Of a DNA stretch of 64,000 nt, positions 17,807 through 26,840 are shown in pieces. The translations under genes were made by a program, and so were the position numbers. How positions within the stretch are numbered: position 1 is the first letter of the stretch; the number at the start of each line of letters is the position of its first letter. The notes under the pieces were generated by a model, which was given only the letters and a program-made list of their open reading frames with translations, did no database searches and was not told the origin of the DNA. Source of the stretch: Burkholderiales bacterium RIFCSPHIGHO2_01_FULL_63_240 (GTDB lineage Bacteria > Pseudomonadota > Gammaproteobacteria > Burkholderiales > Burkholderiaceae_C); NCBI GenBank assembly GCA_001770725.1, contig MERU01000004.1, positions 62,001-126,000 on the forward strand, written 5' to 3'.

Positions 17807-19135
17807 ATGCCGAAAAAACGGTTCGCACTCAGCCTTTTCTGGCGCACCTTCATCTTGCTGGGTTTGCTGCTGACCGCAGGCATCTTCGCCTGGGTCCAGA
17901 CCTTTCGTGCGCTGGAGTTCGAGCCGCGTGCGGTGCAAGCGGCCCAGCAGATCGCCAGCCTGGTCAACCTGTCGCGGGCGGCGCTGCGCTACTCCGACAG
18001 CATCAACCGGGTCACGCTGATCAAGACGCTGTCCGACCAGGAGTCCATCCGCCTCAAACCGCGTGAGCCCTCGGATCGCTTCGAAGCCTTCGAGGTGAGC
18101 CGCTTCACGCGCGCCATCGGCGAGCAGTTGCGCTCACGGCTGGGGCCGACCACGGTGGTGGCCAGCAGCGTCAACGGCGTGCCGGGGCTGTGGGTGGGCT
18201 TTCAGATCGAGCGCGACAACTACTGGCTGCAGGCCGACCCAACCCGGGTCGAGCCCTTGACGGCGGGCACGTGGTTCGTCTGGGTGGGCATCGCGCTGGT
18301 GGCCACCGTGCTGGGCTCGGCCATCATCGCGCGGCTCATCAACCAGCCGCTCAAGGAGCTGTCATTCGCGGCCAGCCGCATCCGCGAGGGCGAGTACGAC
18401 TCGGTGCTGGATGAGTCGATGATCACGCGCGAGATCCGCGAGGTGAACCAGGGCTTCAACCGCATGGCGCGCGAACTGGCCAAGGTCGAGGAAGACCGCG
18501 CCGTGATGCTGGCCGGCATCTCGCACGACCTGCGCACGCCGCTGGCCCGCATGCGCCTGGAAGCCGAGATGAGCGTGGTCGACGAAGAGGCCAAACGCAA
18601 CATGGCCGCCGACATCGACCAGCTCGACGCCATCATCGACAAGTTCATGGACTACGCCCGGCCCGGCGAGGTCGAGCTGGTGGCGGTGCATGTCTCCAGC
18701 GTGGTGGACAAGGCCATCAGCCAGTTCCGCGACACCAAGCGCATCCGCATCACCGCCAAGCTGCCCATCGACACGCGTGTCATGGCCGACGAGACCGAAC
18801 TGGGCCGCGTGCTGACCAACCTGTTCGAAAACGCCCGCCGCTACGGTCGCAACACCTACACGGGCGTGACCAACGTGGACGTGAGCTACACGCGCTCGGG
18901 CGCCTGGGTGATCCTGTCGGTGCGCGACCACGGGCCTGGCGTGGCCCCCGAGAAGCTGCCGCAGCTGACCACGCCCTTCTTCCGTGGTGACGCGGCCCGC
19001 ACCGCTGCCACGGGCGCCGGGCTGGGACTGGCCATCGTGGACAAGGCGCTGCAGCGCATGGGTGGCTCCTTCGAGCTGGCGAACGCCCCGGGTGGCGGCC
19101 TGGTGGCGCACATCCGGCTCAAGCGCGCGCCCTGA
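17807..19135 (+). CDS. envZ: Sensor histidine kinase EnvZ
   Basis: This is an inner-membrane sensor of 442 residues partnered with OmpR. The first membrane helix lies at ~9-29 (FWRTFILLGLLLTAGIF), a periplasmic domain follows to ~155, and the second helix is at ~157-175. A HAMP linker (ARLINQPLKELSFAASRI) is next. The HisKA domain has H240 in LAGISHDLRTPLARMR. The ATPase domain has N and G boxes (VLTNLFENARRYG, VRDHGPGV, GAGLGLAIVDK). The order and the 3-bp spacing to ompR are typical of an ompR-envZ operon. The stimulus sensed cannot be read from the sequence. Confidence 0.95.
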   Translation: MPKKRFALSLFWRTFILLGLLLTAGIFAWVQTFRALEFEPRAVQAAQQIASLVNLSRAALRYSDSINRVTLIKTLSDQESIRLKPREPSDRFEAFEVSRFTRAIGEQLRSRLGPTTVVASSVNGVPGLWVGFQIERDNYWLQADPTRVEPLTAGTWFVWVGIALVATVLGSAIIARLINQPLKELSFAASRIREGEYDSVLDESMITREIREVNQGFNRMARELAKVEEDRAVMLAGISHDLRTPLARMRLEAEMSVVDEEAKRNMAADIDQLDAIIDKFMDYARPGEVELVAVHVSSVVDKAISQFRDTKRIRITAKLPIDTRVMADETELGRVLTNLFENARRYGRNTYTGVTNVDVSYTRSGAWVILSVRDHGPGVAPEKLPQLTTPFFRGDAARTAATGAGLGLAIVDKALQRMGGSFELANAPGGGLVAHIRLKRAP

Positions 19136-19194
19136 CCTTCACTTGAACACCCTGCTGACTCGGCGAGTTCAGCATGGGTGCTTCTTCGCAGCGA

Positions 19195-19683
19195 TCAGAG
19201 GCGGTAAAGCAGGCAGACGGCCCGTGCCTCGATGGCGCGGCCCTCGCCCACCGGCCCCATCTTCTCGGCCGTCTTGGCCTTCACGTTGACCACGGCCTCT
19301 TCCAGTCCCAGGGCCTGGGCGATGCGTTGGCGCATGGCGCCGATGTGAGGCGCCATCTTCGGCGCCTGGGCCACGATGGTGGTGTCCAGGTTGACCACGC
19401 CCCAGCCGGCCTCGTTCACCCGGCGATGCGCCTCCTGCAGCAGCACGACCGAATCGGCGCCCTTGAAGCGTTCATCCGTGTCCGGGAAATGGCGGCCGAT
19501 GTCACCCAGGCCGGCCGCGCCCAGCAGCGCATCGGTGATGGCGTGCAGCAGCGCGTCGGCGTCCGAGTGGCCAAGCAGGCCATGGGAGTGCGGGATGGTG
19601 ACGCCGCCCAGGATCAGGGGGCGGCCGGTGACGAGGGCGTGGGTGTCCCACCCTTCTCCGATGCGGATGGCAGGTGCGCTCAT
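19195..19683 (-). CDS. ispF: 2-C-methyl-D-erythritol 2,4-cyclodiphosphate synthase
   Basis: IspF cyclises CDP-methylerythritol phosphate to MEcPP in the MEP isoprenoid pathway. The 162-residue protein shows zinc ligands D13 and H15 in GEGWDTHAL, the conserved [22 protein letters not shown] stretch, HFPDTD and the C-terminal [18 protein letters not shown] 19683 fits the usual N-terminus; the reading frame extends upstream but without homology. ispF normally follows ispD directly. Here 2.7 kb with an ammonium transporter and a toxin-antitoxin pair, in the opposite orientation, lies between them. Confidence 0.97.
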   Translation of the reverse strand: MSAPAIRIGEGWDTHALVTGRPLILGGVTIPHSHGLLGHSDADALLHAITDALLGAAGLGDIGRHFPDTDERFKGADSVVLLQEAHRRVNEAGWGVVNLDTTIVAQAPKMAPHIGAMRQRIAQALGLEEAVVNVKAKTAEKMGPVGEGRAIEARAVCLLYRL

Positions 19684-19809
19684 GGGAAAGAAAGCGATGA
19701 GGGGTGACCAACCGCGATTGTCCAGCGAGACGGGCGCGTGGCGGCGCCTTCGGGCAAGAAAAGCATCGAGCCCGCTCACCTGCAGCGCGCAAACCGCCAC
19801 GCCGCCCAA

Positions 19810-19826
19810 TGCACAACATCAGTGCG
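19810..19826. promoter_or_regulatory. NtrC-like binding site upstream of amt
   Basis: TGCAC-N7-GTGCG matches the NtrC consensus TGCAC-N7-GTGCA at nine of ten fixed positions. It lies about 110 bp upstream of the predicted sigma-54 transcription start, a normal enhancer distance. Confidence 0.5.
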
Positions 19827-19904
19827 CGCGGCCATCAAAAAACCTCAGCGCACCAATTCAACTCATTTTTGGAGGCCAGCGGGGCCACTTGCGCCCCAAA
19901 AACA

Positions 19905-19918
19905 GGCATGCATTTTGC
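19905..19918 (+). promoter_or_regulatory. Sigma-54 (RpoN) promoter of amt
   Basis: AGGCATGCATTTTGCTT (19904-19920) fits TGGCAC-N5-TTGCW, with GG and GC at exactly the required spacing and two mismatches in the -24 box. Transcription would start near 19930, about 66 nt before amt. It lies in the 312-base stretch 19684-19995 between ispF and amt, which otherwise holds only the NtrC-like site and a GCACCAA/TTGGTGC pair (19850, 19925). Confidence 0.6.
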
Positions 19919-19995
19919 TTGCTTTTGGTGCTTTCGACGTCAATGGCCGAAAACGACTCAGATCGGTGCGGCCTCCTCCGCTGTGGAACCAAGCA

Positions 19996-21198
19996 ATGGA
20001 TCAACTCAAACAAGGCGCTGACGCGCTGTTCATCCTCCTGGGCGCCGTGATGGTGCTCGCCATGCACGCCGGCTTTGCCTTCCTCGAGTTGGGCACCGTG
20101 CGGCACAAGAACCAGGTCAACGCCCTGGTCAAGATCCTGGTCGATTTCTGCGTCTCGACGCTCGCCTACTTCTTCGTGGGCTACACCATCGCCTACGGGG
20201 TCGACTTCTACGCCGGCGCCGGCACCCTGGCTCAAAACAACGGCTACGCGCTGGTGAAGTTCTTCTTCCTGCTGACCTTCGCCGCGGCCATCCCGGCCAT
20301 CATCTCGGGCGGCATCGCCGAGCGCGCCAAATTCGGCCCGCAGCTGATCGCCACGGCCGCCATCGTGGGCCTTTTCTACCCGCTGTGTGAAGGCGCCATC
20401 TGGAACAACAAGTTCGGCGTGGGCGACTGGCTGCAGTCCCTGTCGGGCACCCCCATGCACGATTTCGCAGGCTCGGTGGTCGTGCACGCCTTCGGTGGCT
20501 GGCTGGCGCTGCCGGCCGTGCTGATCCTGGGGGCGCGCCGCAACCGCTACCGCAAGAACGGCGAGATGTCGGCCCATCCGCCTTCGAGCATCCCCTTCCT
20601 GGCGCTGGGTTCGTGGATCCTGGCCGTGGGCTGGTTCGGCTTCAACGTGATGAGCGCCCAGACCATCGACAAGATCTCGGGCCTGGTGGCCGTGAACTCG
20701 CTGATGGCCCTGGTGGGCGGCACGCTCGTGGCGGTGCTCATGGGCAAGAACGACCCGGGCTTCGCCTACAACGGCCCGCTGGCCGGCCTGGTGGCCGTGT
20801 GCGCTGGCTCGGACATCATGCACCCGGCAGGCGCGCTGGTGGTGGGCGGCATCGCCGGGGCCATCTTCGTGCTGATGTTCACCCTGGTGCAGAACAAGTG
20901 GAAGATCGACGACGTGCTGGGCGTGTGGCCCCTGCATGGCCTGTGCGGCGCCTGGGGGGGCATCGCTGCAGGCATCTTCGGGCAGGCCTCACTGGGTGGC
21001 GCAGGCGGCGTGAGCCTGCTGACGCAGACCGTGGGCACGCTCGGCGTGGTGGTTTTTGCGCTGCTCAGCGGCTTCGTGGTTTACGGCGTGCTGAACAAGG
21101 CATTGGGCCTGCGCCTGTCTCAAGAAGAAGAGTTCGAAGGAGCCGACCTGTCGATCCATCGGATCAAGGCGACGCCGGAACACGAGGCGTCCTGGTAA
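19996..21198 (+). CDS. amt: Ammonium transporter (Amt family)
   Basis: This inner-membrane trimeric channel takes up ammonium when nitrogen is limiting. The 400-residue protein has about 11 membrane helices. Conserved elements are the twin pore histidines H164 (DFAGSVVVHAFGGW) and H314 (WPLHGLCGAWGGIAAGIFG), plus GGIAERAKF and GWFGFNVMSA. ATG 19996 gives MDQLKQGADALFILLGAVMV; the frame is open upstream but unrelated. No glnK or glnB gene is adjacent. A sigma-54-type promoter and an NtrC-like site upstream point to Ntr control. It lies between ispF and ispD on the opposite strand. Confidence 0.96.
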   Translation: MDQLKQGADALFILLGAVMVLAMHAGFAFLELGTVRHKNQVNALVKILVDFCVSTLAYFFVGYTIAYGVDFYAGAGTLAQNNGYALVKFFFLLTFAAAIPAIISGGIAERAKFGPQLIATAAIVGLFYPLCEGAIWNNKFGVGDWLQSLSGTPMHDFAGSVVVHAFGGWLALPAVLILGARRNRYRKNGEMSAHPPSSIPFLALGSWILAVGWFGFNVMSAQTIDKISGLVAVNSLMALVGGTLVAVLMGKNDPGFAYNGPLAGLVAVCAGSDIMHPAGALVVGGIAGAIFVLMFTLVQNKWKIDDVLGVWPLHGLCGAWGGIAAGIFGQASLGGAGGVSLLTQTVGTLGVVVFALLSGFVVYGVLNKALGLRLSQEEEFEGADLSIHRIKATPEHEASW

Positions 21199-21216
21199 GG
21201 GTCGGCCAGCACCAAC

Positions 21217-21244
21217 TGGACAAAATGGCCATTTCAGCTAAAAT
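21217..21244 (+). promoter_or_regulatory. Promoter and operator of the toxin-antitoxin pair
   Basis: TGGACA and TAAAAT are separated by 16 bases. The spacer contains the perfect 12-bp palindrome AAATGGCCATTT (21223-21234), and another AAATGGCCA half-site follows at 21241-21249. This is the usual layout for antitoxin autorepression. Confidence 0.6.
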
Positions 21245-21275
21245 GGCCACACAGATCACTCCACAGGCCGACACC

Positions 21276-21626
21276 ATGACTGCCCTGCAACTGCGCAACC
21301 CCTTGGGTGACAACGTGGACGTTCCCGAGTTCTCCGCCACCGAAGCCAAGAACAGCTTCGGGCGCGTGTTGGACGCCGCTTCCAGCCAGGGCATGGTGGC
21401 CATCACCAAACGGGACCGCCCCACCGCCGTCGTGCTGTCGCTGGACGCCTACCAGGCCCTGCTCGATGCCCGCGACCAGGCCCTGGGCAGCCTCAGCCAC
21501 GAGTTCGATGCCCTGCTGCTTCAAATGCAGACCCCGGCTTCGCGCCAGGGCATGATGGACGCCTTTGACGCCTCGCCCGAAGAACTCGGCGCGGCCGCGC
21601 TGGGCGCTGTGATGCCGGCTCACTGA
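21276..21626 (+). CDS. Phd/YefM-family antitoxin
   Basis: This 116-residue protein has the Phd/YefM N-terminal DNA-binding fold (EFSATEAKNSFGRVLDAA, then VAITKRDRPTAVVLSLDAYQAL). A C-terminal tail follows that is longer than usual and would bind the toxin. An in-frame ATG at 21243 overlaps the predicted -10 element, so translation should begin at 21276 (MTALQLRNPL). The frame runs open upstream through amt without meaning. A zeta-like kinase gene follows about 105 bp downstream. Pairing of a Phd-type antitoxin with a zeta-like toxin is inferred from position. Confidence 0.82.
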   Translation: MTALQLRNPLGDNVDVPEFSATEAKNSFGRVLDAASSQGMVAITKRDRPTAVVLSLDAYQALLDARDQALGSLSHEFDALLLQMQTPASRQGMMDAFDASPEELGAAALGAVMPAH

Positions 21627-21731
21627 GCCTGCGCAAACCGCTTTTCCCGGCGCCTCGACGCGCCACACGCCTCAGGCGCACCCCAGAAGGTGCGCCTTGT
21701 CGTTTCAGACCATCAAACAGAGAGACTGCCC

Positions 21732-22454
21732 GTGGACCAGACCGCCCACGTTCCCCGCATCTTCGTGCTGGCAGGCACCAACGGCGCTGGCAAAAGCAGC
21801 ATCGGCGGGGCCACCATCCGCGCCCATGGCGCCCAGTACTTCAACCCGGATGAGGCCGCCGCGCGCATCCGGGCCGCGCAGCCCCACCTGAGCGCCACGC
21901 AGGCCAACAGCGCCGCCTGGCACGAAGGCAAGCGCCTGCTGCAACACGCCATCGCCCAACGGCTGGACCACAACTTCGAGACCACCCTGGGTGGCCAGAG
22001 CTTCGCCCGCCTGCTCAAGCAGGCCGCCCAGGCCGGCATCGAGGTGCGCATCTGGTACGTGGGGCTGTCCAGCCCCGAGCAACACCTGGCGCGCGTGAAG
22101 GCCCGGGTGCGCAAAGGCGGCCACGACATCCCCGAGGCCGACATCCGCCGCCGTTTCGACCAAAGCCGGCTGCAGCTGATCCAGTTGCTGCCGCACCTGA
22201 CGGAACTGCGCGTCTACGACAACAGCCACGACGCCGACCCTCATCAAGGGCAGGCACCCAAACCACGACTGGTGCTGCACTGGCAGGCAGGCGCGGTGCG
22301 CGTGCCGGTGGGGGCCGAGGCCCTGGCTCAGACGCCGGAGTGGGCCAAGCCTGTGGTGATGGCCGCGCTGAAAGCGGCAGCCCCCAAGCTCAAGGACGTC
22401 AAGGGCGCGTCGCCAGCAGCCGCTCAGCCAAAGCGAAATCGCCCGGCCAAGTGA
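21732..22454 (+). CDS. Zeta toxin-like P-loop kinase
   Basis: This ~240-residue protein belongs to the zeta-toxin/AAA_33 group of small kinases. The Walker A motif GTNGAGKSS lies ~14 residues in, followed by YFNPDEAAARIR and HNFETTLGG, both typical of zeta-type kinases. Authentic zeta toxins phosphorylate UDP-N-acetylglucosamine and block wall synthesis; whether this one does is unproven. GTG 21732 is preferred to GTG 21690 because the latter sits inside a hairpin (about 21673-21698) that follows the antitoxin gene. The Ala/Pro/Lys-rich C-terminus overlaps the 3' end of convergent ispD by 56 bp. Confidence 0.8.
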   Translation: MDQTAHVPRIFVLAGTNGAGKSSIGGATIRAHGAQYFNPDEAAARIRAAQPHLSATQANSAAWHEGKRLLQHAIAQRLDHNFETTLGGQSFARLLKQAAQAGIEVRIWYVGLSSPEQHLARVKARVRKGGHDIPEADIRRRFDQSRLQLIQLLPHLTELRVYDNSHDADPHQGQAPKPRLVLHWQAGAVRVPVGAEALAQTPEWAKPVVMAALKAAAPKLKDVKGASPAAAQPKRNRPAK

Positions 22455-23163
22455 CCTTGATGTTCTCGAAGTCGCCCGTCACCAGACGCGGCGCGTGGCC
22501 CAGCACCTCGATGGCACTGGCTTCGTCGGTGACCGCTGCGGCCGTGGCCGGGTCTGACAAAGCACCGACCAACGCGGGCTGAAGCAGGCCCAGGCGAAAC
22601 ATCTGGGGCGTCTGGGCGGTCCACTTGGCGGCGCGGTCCACCGTCTGGTGTGCGCGGGCTTCACCCGCCTCACCTGCCACCGAGGCCTTAAGGGTGTCGG
22701 CCAGCGGCAGGGCCAGCAAGCCACCCACCTCGTCGCCGTCGCAAGCGTCGATCAGCCGTTCGACCCACTCGGGCCGCAGCAGACACCGCGCCGCGTCGTG
22801 GACCAGCACCCAGTCGTGCAGCTGTGCCCCTCGGGCCAGCAACTCGGCCAGGCCGTTGCGCACGCTCTCGGCGCGGGTCGCACCACCGACGCGGGCCACC
22901 CAGGCCCGCTCGCCGATGAAGCCGGGCGCGTGGTGCTCGAACTGCTCGTCCGAAGGCGAGAGCACCACCAGCGTTGCCGCCAGCCTTGGCACGGCCTGCA
23001 AAGCTTGCAGGGTGTGCGCCACCACGGCACGCCCGGCCACCGGGTGGTACTGCTTGGGGCCACCCGCGCCTGCGCGCTCACCCACGCCCGCACACGGCAC
23101 CAGGGCGAAACAACGGGGCTGGAAGTCGGACGAAGCGAAGGTGATCGGCATGGGCTCGGACAT
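22399..23163 (-). CDS. ispD: 2-C-methyl-D-erythritol 4-phosphate cytidylyltransferase
   Basis: IspD makes CDP-methylerythritol from MEP and CTP in the isoprenoid pathway. The 254-residue product has the nucleotide-binding loop ALVPCAGVGERAGAGGPKQY near its N-terminus. Further on are GGATRAESVRNGL, VLVHDAARCLL and the C-terminal TDEASAIEVLGHAPRLVTGDFENIKVT-type segment. ATG 23163 (MSEPMPITF) is my choice; ATG 23181 is possible. It is divergent from mfd, as in many Burkholderiales. Its 3' end overlaps the zeta-like gene tail to tail. Confidence 0.96.
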   Translation of the reverse strand: MSEPMPITFASSDFQPRCFALVPCAGVGERAGAGGPKQYHPVAGRAVVAHTLQALQAVPRLAATLVVLSPSDEQFEHHAPGFIGERAWVARVGGATRAESVRNGLAELLARGAQLHDWVLVHDAARCLLRPEWVERLIDACDGDEVGGLLALPLADTLKASVAGEAGEARAHQTVDRAAKWTAQTPQMFRLGLLQPALVGALSDPATAAAVTDEASAIEVLGHAPRLVTGDFENIKVTWPGDFALAERLLATRP

Positions 23164-23329
23164 GATGCGATTGTCTCGCACCTAAAATGGCGCTCGCTGT
23201 CGATGCCCCGATGCGCCCGGCCACACCTGTGCCCGGGCCTTTCGCCATTTCAGGTCGCCTCGGCCACCCATGGGCTGATCCAGCCCCCTTGCGCGCCCGC
23301 TGCCCCTGCCCCTTCGCGATCCCTCAGCC

Positions 23330-26300
23330 ATGCTGCCTGCCCTGCCCTTGCCCGCCATCGCCCCCGGCAAACGCTTCACCGTGCCCCGCCCCATCGGTTC
23401 GGGTGATGCGGCCTTGCTGGCCCATTTCGCCCTGGCACGCAAGGGCCAAGGTCAGCTCACGGCCCTGCTCACGGCCGATCCGGCCGACGCGCAACGCCTG
23501 CTCGACGAGGTCGCCTTCTTCGCGCCCGACCTGCGCTGCGCCATCTTCCCCGACTGGGAAACGCTGCCCTACGACACCTTCTCGCCCCACCAGGACCTGA
23601 TCTCGGAGCGCCTGGCCACCCTGTGGCGCATGCAGAACGGCGTGGCAGGTGATGGCGACAAGGGCGTCGACCTGGTGATGCTGCCCGCCACCACGGCGCT
23701 GACCCGGCTGGCCCCGCCGTCGTTCCTGGCTGCCTACACCTTTCACTTCAAGCAAAAGCAAAAGCTCAACGAGTCCGCGCTCAAGTCGCAGCTGACCCTG
23801 GCGGGCTACAACCACGTCAGCCAGGTTGTCTCGCCTGGCGAGTACGCCGTGCGCGGTGGCCTCATCGACCTCTACCCCATGGGCTCGCTGGTGCCCTACC
23901 GGGTCGACCTCTTCGGCGACGAGATCGACTCCATCCGCACCTTCGACCCGGACACCCAGCGCAGCCTCTTCCCCGTGCCCGAGGTGCGCCTGCTGCCTGG
24001 TCGCGAGTTCCCGATGGACGAAGCCGCGCGCGCAGCCTTTCGCGACCGCTGGCGCGAACGCATCGAGGGCGACCCGAGCAAGTCGCGCATCTACAAGGAC
24101 ATCGGCACGGGCGTGGCCACGGCAGGCATCGAGTACTACCTGCCGCTGTTCTTCGACGAGACCTCGACCTTTTTCCAGCACCTGGGTGACCCAACCCAGG
24201 GTGGCGCCGCCATCGTGCTGCATGGCGACATCGACGAAGCCCTGCGCCGCTTCTGGACCGAGACGCGCGAACGCCATCGCTTCCTGCAGCACGACCCCGA
24301 GCGCCCGCTGCTGCCGCCCGAAGACCTCTTCCTCAAGCCCGAGGATTTCTTTGCGCTGGCCAACGCCCATGCCATGCTGGTGGTGCGGGGCACCGAGCCC
24401 ACAGACTGGGCACGCCCGCTGCCCGACCTGAGCGTCGAGCGCGGCGGTCAGGACCCTTTGCGCAAGCTCGAGCAGCACCTGAGCCAGACGCAAGCCCGCG
24501 TGCTGGTGGTGGCCGAGAGCGCCGGCCGCCGCGAAAGCCTCATGGAGCTGCTGCGCGACCACAAGCTGGAGCTGCCCAGCGTTGACCACCTAGAGGCCTT
24601 CGTCCAGAGCGACCACCGCCATGCCATCACCGCCGCGCCCTTGGCCGCCGGTTTCATCTGGCAGGCGGACACCAAACAGGGCAACGCGCAAAGCCTGCAC
24701 CTCGTCACCGAGACCGAGCTGTTCGACGCCAGCCCGGCCACGCGCCGGCGCCGCAAGAAGAACGAGCAGACCACCGACGTCGACTCGCTGATCAAGGACC
24801 TGTCCGAGCTGAACGTGGGCGACCCGGTGGTGCACAGCAACCACGGCATCGGCCGCTACCAGGGCCTGATCAACCTCGACCTGGGCGACGGCCCTTCCGA
24901 GTTCCTGCACCTGGAGTACGCCGACAAGGCCACGCTCTACGTGCCGGTCAGCCAGCTGCACCTCATCAGCCGCTACACCGGCGTCAGCGCCGAAGAAGCG
25001 CCGCTGCACAAGCTCGGCTCGCCGCAGTGGGACAAGGCCAAGCGCAAAGCCGCCGAACAGGTGCGCGACACCGCGGCCGAGCTGCTCAACCTCTACGCCC
25101 GCCGCGCCGCCCGCGAGGGCCACGCCTTCCGCTTCAGCGCGCAGGACTACGAGGCCTTCGCCACCAGCTTCGGCTTCGAGGAAACGCCCGACCAGCGCGC
25201 CGCCATCCACGCCGTCATCCAGGACATGATCAGCCCGCGCCCCATGGACCGCCTGGTCTGCGGCGACGTGGGCTTCGGCAAGACGGAAGTCGCCCTGCGC
25301 GCCATGTTCGTGGCCGTGACCAGCGGCAAGCAGGTGGCCCTGCTGGCGCCCACCACCTTGCTGGCCGAGCAGCACTATCAGAACATCGCCGACCGCTTCG
25401 CACAGTGGCCCGTGCGGGTGGCCGAGATGTCGCGCTTTCGCTCGGCCAAGGAAATCAAGGGCGCCATGCAGGGCCTGGAAGACGGCACCATCGACATCGT
25501 CGTGGGCACGCACAAGCTGCTGAGCGAATCGGTCAAGTTCAAGCGACTGGGCCTGCTCATCATCGACGAAGAGCACCGCTTCGGTGTGCGCCACAAAGAG
25601 GCCATCAAGGCCATGCGTGCCGACATCGACGTGTTGACCTTGACCGCCACGCCCATCCCCCGCACGCTGGGCATGGCCATGGAAGGCCTGCGCGACCTGT
25701 CGGTGATCGCCACGGCGCCCCAGCGACGCCTCGCCATCAAAACCTTCGTGCGCAGCGAAAACTCCAGCGTCATCCGCGAGGCGGTGCTGCGCGAACTCAA
25801 GCGCGGCGGCCAGGTCTACTTCCTGCACAACGAAGTCGACACCATCGAGAACCGACGCGACAAACTGGTCGAGCTGCTGCCCGAGGCGCGCATCGCCATC
25901 GCCCACGGCCAGATGCCCGAGCGCGAACTCGAGCGCGTGATGCGCGACTTCGTGGCCCAGCGCCACAACGTGCTGCTGTGCTCGACCATCATCGAAACCG
26001 GCATCGACGTGCCTTCCGCCAACACCATCGTCATCACCCGTGCCGACAAGTTCGGCCTGGCGCAGCTGCACCAGTTGCGTGGCCGCGTGGGCCGCTCCCA
26101 CCACCAGGCCTACGCTTACCTGCTGGTGCCCGACGTCGAAGGGCTGACCAAGCAGGCGGCGCAGCGCCTGGACGCCATCCAGAACATGGAAGAGCTGGGC
26201 AGCGGCTTCTACCTGGCCATGCACGACCTCGAAATCCGCGGCGCCGGCGAGGTGCTGGGCGACAACCAGAGCGGCAACATGATGGAAGTGGGCTTTCAGC

Positions 26301-26833
26301 TCTACAACGAGATGCTGGCCGAAGCCGTGCGCGCCCTGAAGTCAGGCAAGGAGCCCGACCTGCTCTCGCCCTCGGGCCTGTTCGGCAGCAACACCGACAT
26401 CAACCTGCACGCCCCCGCCCTGCTGCCCGATGCCTACTGCGGCGACGTGCACGTGCGCCTGAGCCTGTACAAGCGCCTGGCCACGGCCGATTCGCTCGAG
26501 AAAATCGAAGGCATGCTGGAAGAACTGGTCGATCGCTTCGGCAAGCTGCCGCCCCAGGCCCAGGCCCTGTTCGACACCCACAAGCTGCGCGTGCAGGCCA
26601 AGCCCTATGGCGTCGTCAAGATCGACGCCGCGCCCGGCATCATCAGCGTCACCTTCCGCCCCAACCCACCCATCGACCCGATGCGCATCATCGAGCTGGT
26701 GCAGAAGAACCGCCACATCAAGCTGGCTGGCAACGACAAGCTGCGCATCGAAAAGGAGTTGAAAGACCCCAAGGACCGCGCCCAGTACGTGCGTGACCTG
26801 CTCAAGCAGCTTGGGCAGCCGCTCAAGGCCTGA
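23330..26833 (+). CDS. mfd: Transcription-repair coupling factor
   Basis: Mfd removes stalled RNA polymerase at lesions and recruits UvrA. The 1167-residue protein has the UvrB-like N-terminal modules (FPDWETLPYDTFSPHQDLIS, VRGGLIDLYPMGS) and the RNA polymerase-interacting domain (LNVGDPVVHSNHGIGRYQGL, YADKATLYVPVSQLHLISRY). The helicase core follows, with Walker A at ~645-653 (GDVGFGKTEVALRA) and Walker B around D746 (LLIIDEEHRFG). TRG-motif residues and a C-terminal D7 domain complete it. The length and domain order are complete. It converges on a TfoX-domain gene with a 7-bp gap and no visible terminator. Confidence 0.98.
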   Translation: MLPALPLPAIAPGKRFTVPRPIGSGDAALLAHFALARKGQGQLTALLTADPADAQRLLDEVAFFAPDLRCAIFPDWETLPYDTFSPHQDLISERLATLWRMQNGVAGDGDKGVDLVMLPATTALTRLAPPSFLAAYTFHFKQKQKLNESALKSQLTLAGYNHVSQVVSPGEYAVRGGLIDLYPMGSLVPYRVDLFGDEIDSIRTFDPDTQRSLFPVPEVRLLPGREFPMDEAARAAFRDRWRERIEGDPSKSRIYKDIGTGVATAGIEYYLPLFFDETSTFFQHLGDPTQGGAAIVLHGDIDEALRRFWTETRERHRFLQHDPERPLLPPEDLFLKPEDFFALANAHAMLVVRGTEPTDWARPLPDLSVERGGQDPLRKLEQHLSQTQARVLVVAESAGRRESLMELLRDHKLELPSVDHLEAFVQSDHRHAITAAPLAAGFIWQADTKQGNAQSLHLVTETELFDASPATRRRRKKNEQTTDVDSLIKDLSELNVGDPVVHSNHGIGRYQGLINLDLGDGPSEFLHLEYADKATLYVPVSQLHLISRYTGVSAEEAPLHKLGSPQWDKAKRKAAEQVRDTAAELLNLYARRAAREGHAFRFSAQDYEAFATSFGFEETPDQRAAIHAVIQDMISPRPMDRLVCGDVGFGKTEVALRAMFVAVTSGKQVALLAPTTLLAEQHYQNIADRFAQWPVRVAEMSRFRSAKEIKGAMQGLEDGTIDIVVGTHKLLSESVKFKRLGLLIIDEEHRFGVRHKEAIKAMRADIDVLTLTATPIPRTLGMAMEGLRDLSVIATAPQRRLAIKTFVRSENSSVIREAVLRELKRGGQVYFLHNEVDTIENRRDKLVELLPEARIAIAHGQMPERELERVMRDFVAQRHNVLLCSTIIETGIDVPSANTIVITRADKFGLAQLHQLRGRVGRSHHQAYAYLLVPDVEGLTKQAAQRLDAIQNMEELGSGFYLAMHDLEIRGAGEVLGDNQSGNMMEVGFQLYNEMLAEAVRALKSGKEPDLLSPSGLFGSNTDINLHAPALLPDAYCGDVHVRLSLYKRLATADSLEKIEGMLEELVDRFGKLPPQAQALFDTHKLRVQAKPYGVVKIDAAPGIISVTFRPNPPIDPMRIIELVQKNRHIKLAGNDKLRIEKELKDPKDRAQYVRDLLKQLGQPLKA

Positions 26834-26840
26834 GCACGGT

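Noticed and set aside
24590-26224. A 544-codon minus-strand frame inside mfd
   Set aside because: It is antisense to the Mfd helicase domains and has no recognisable motif.
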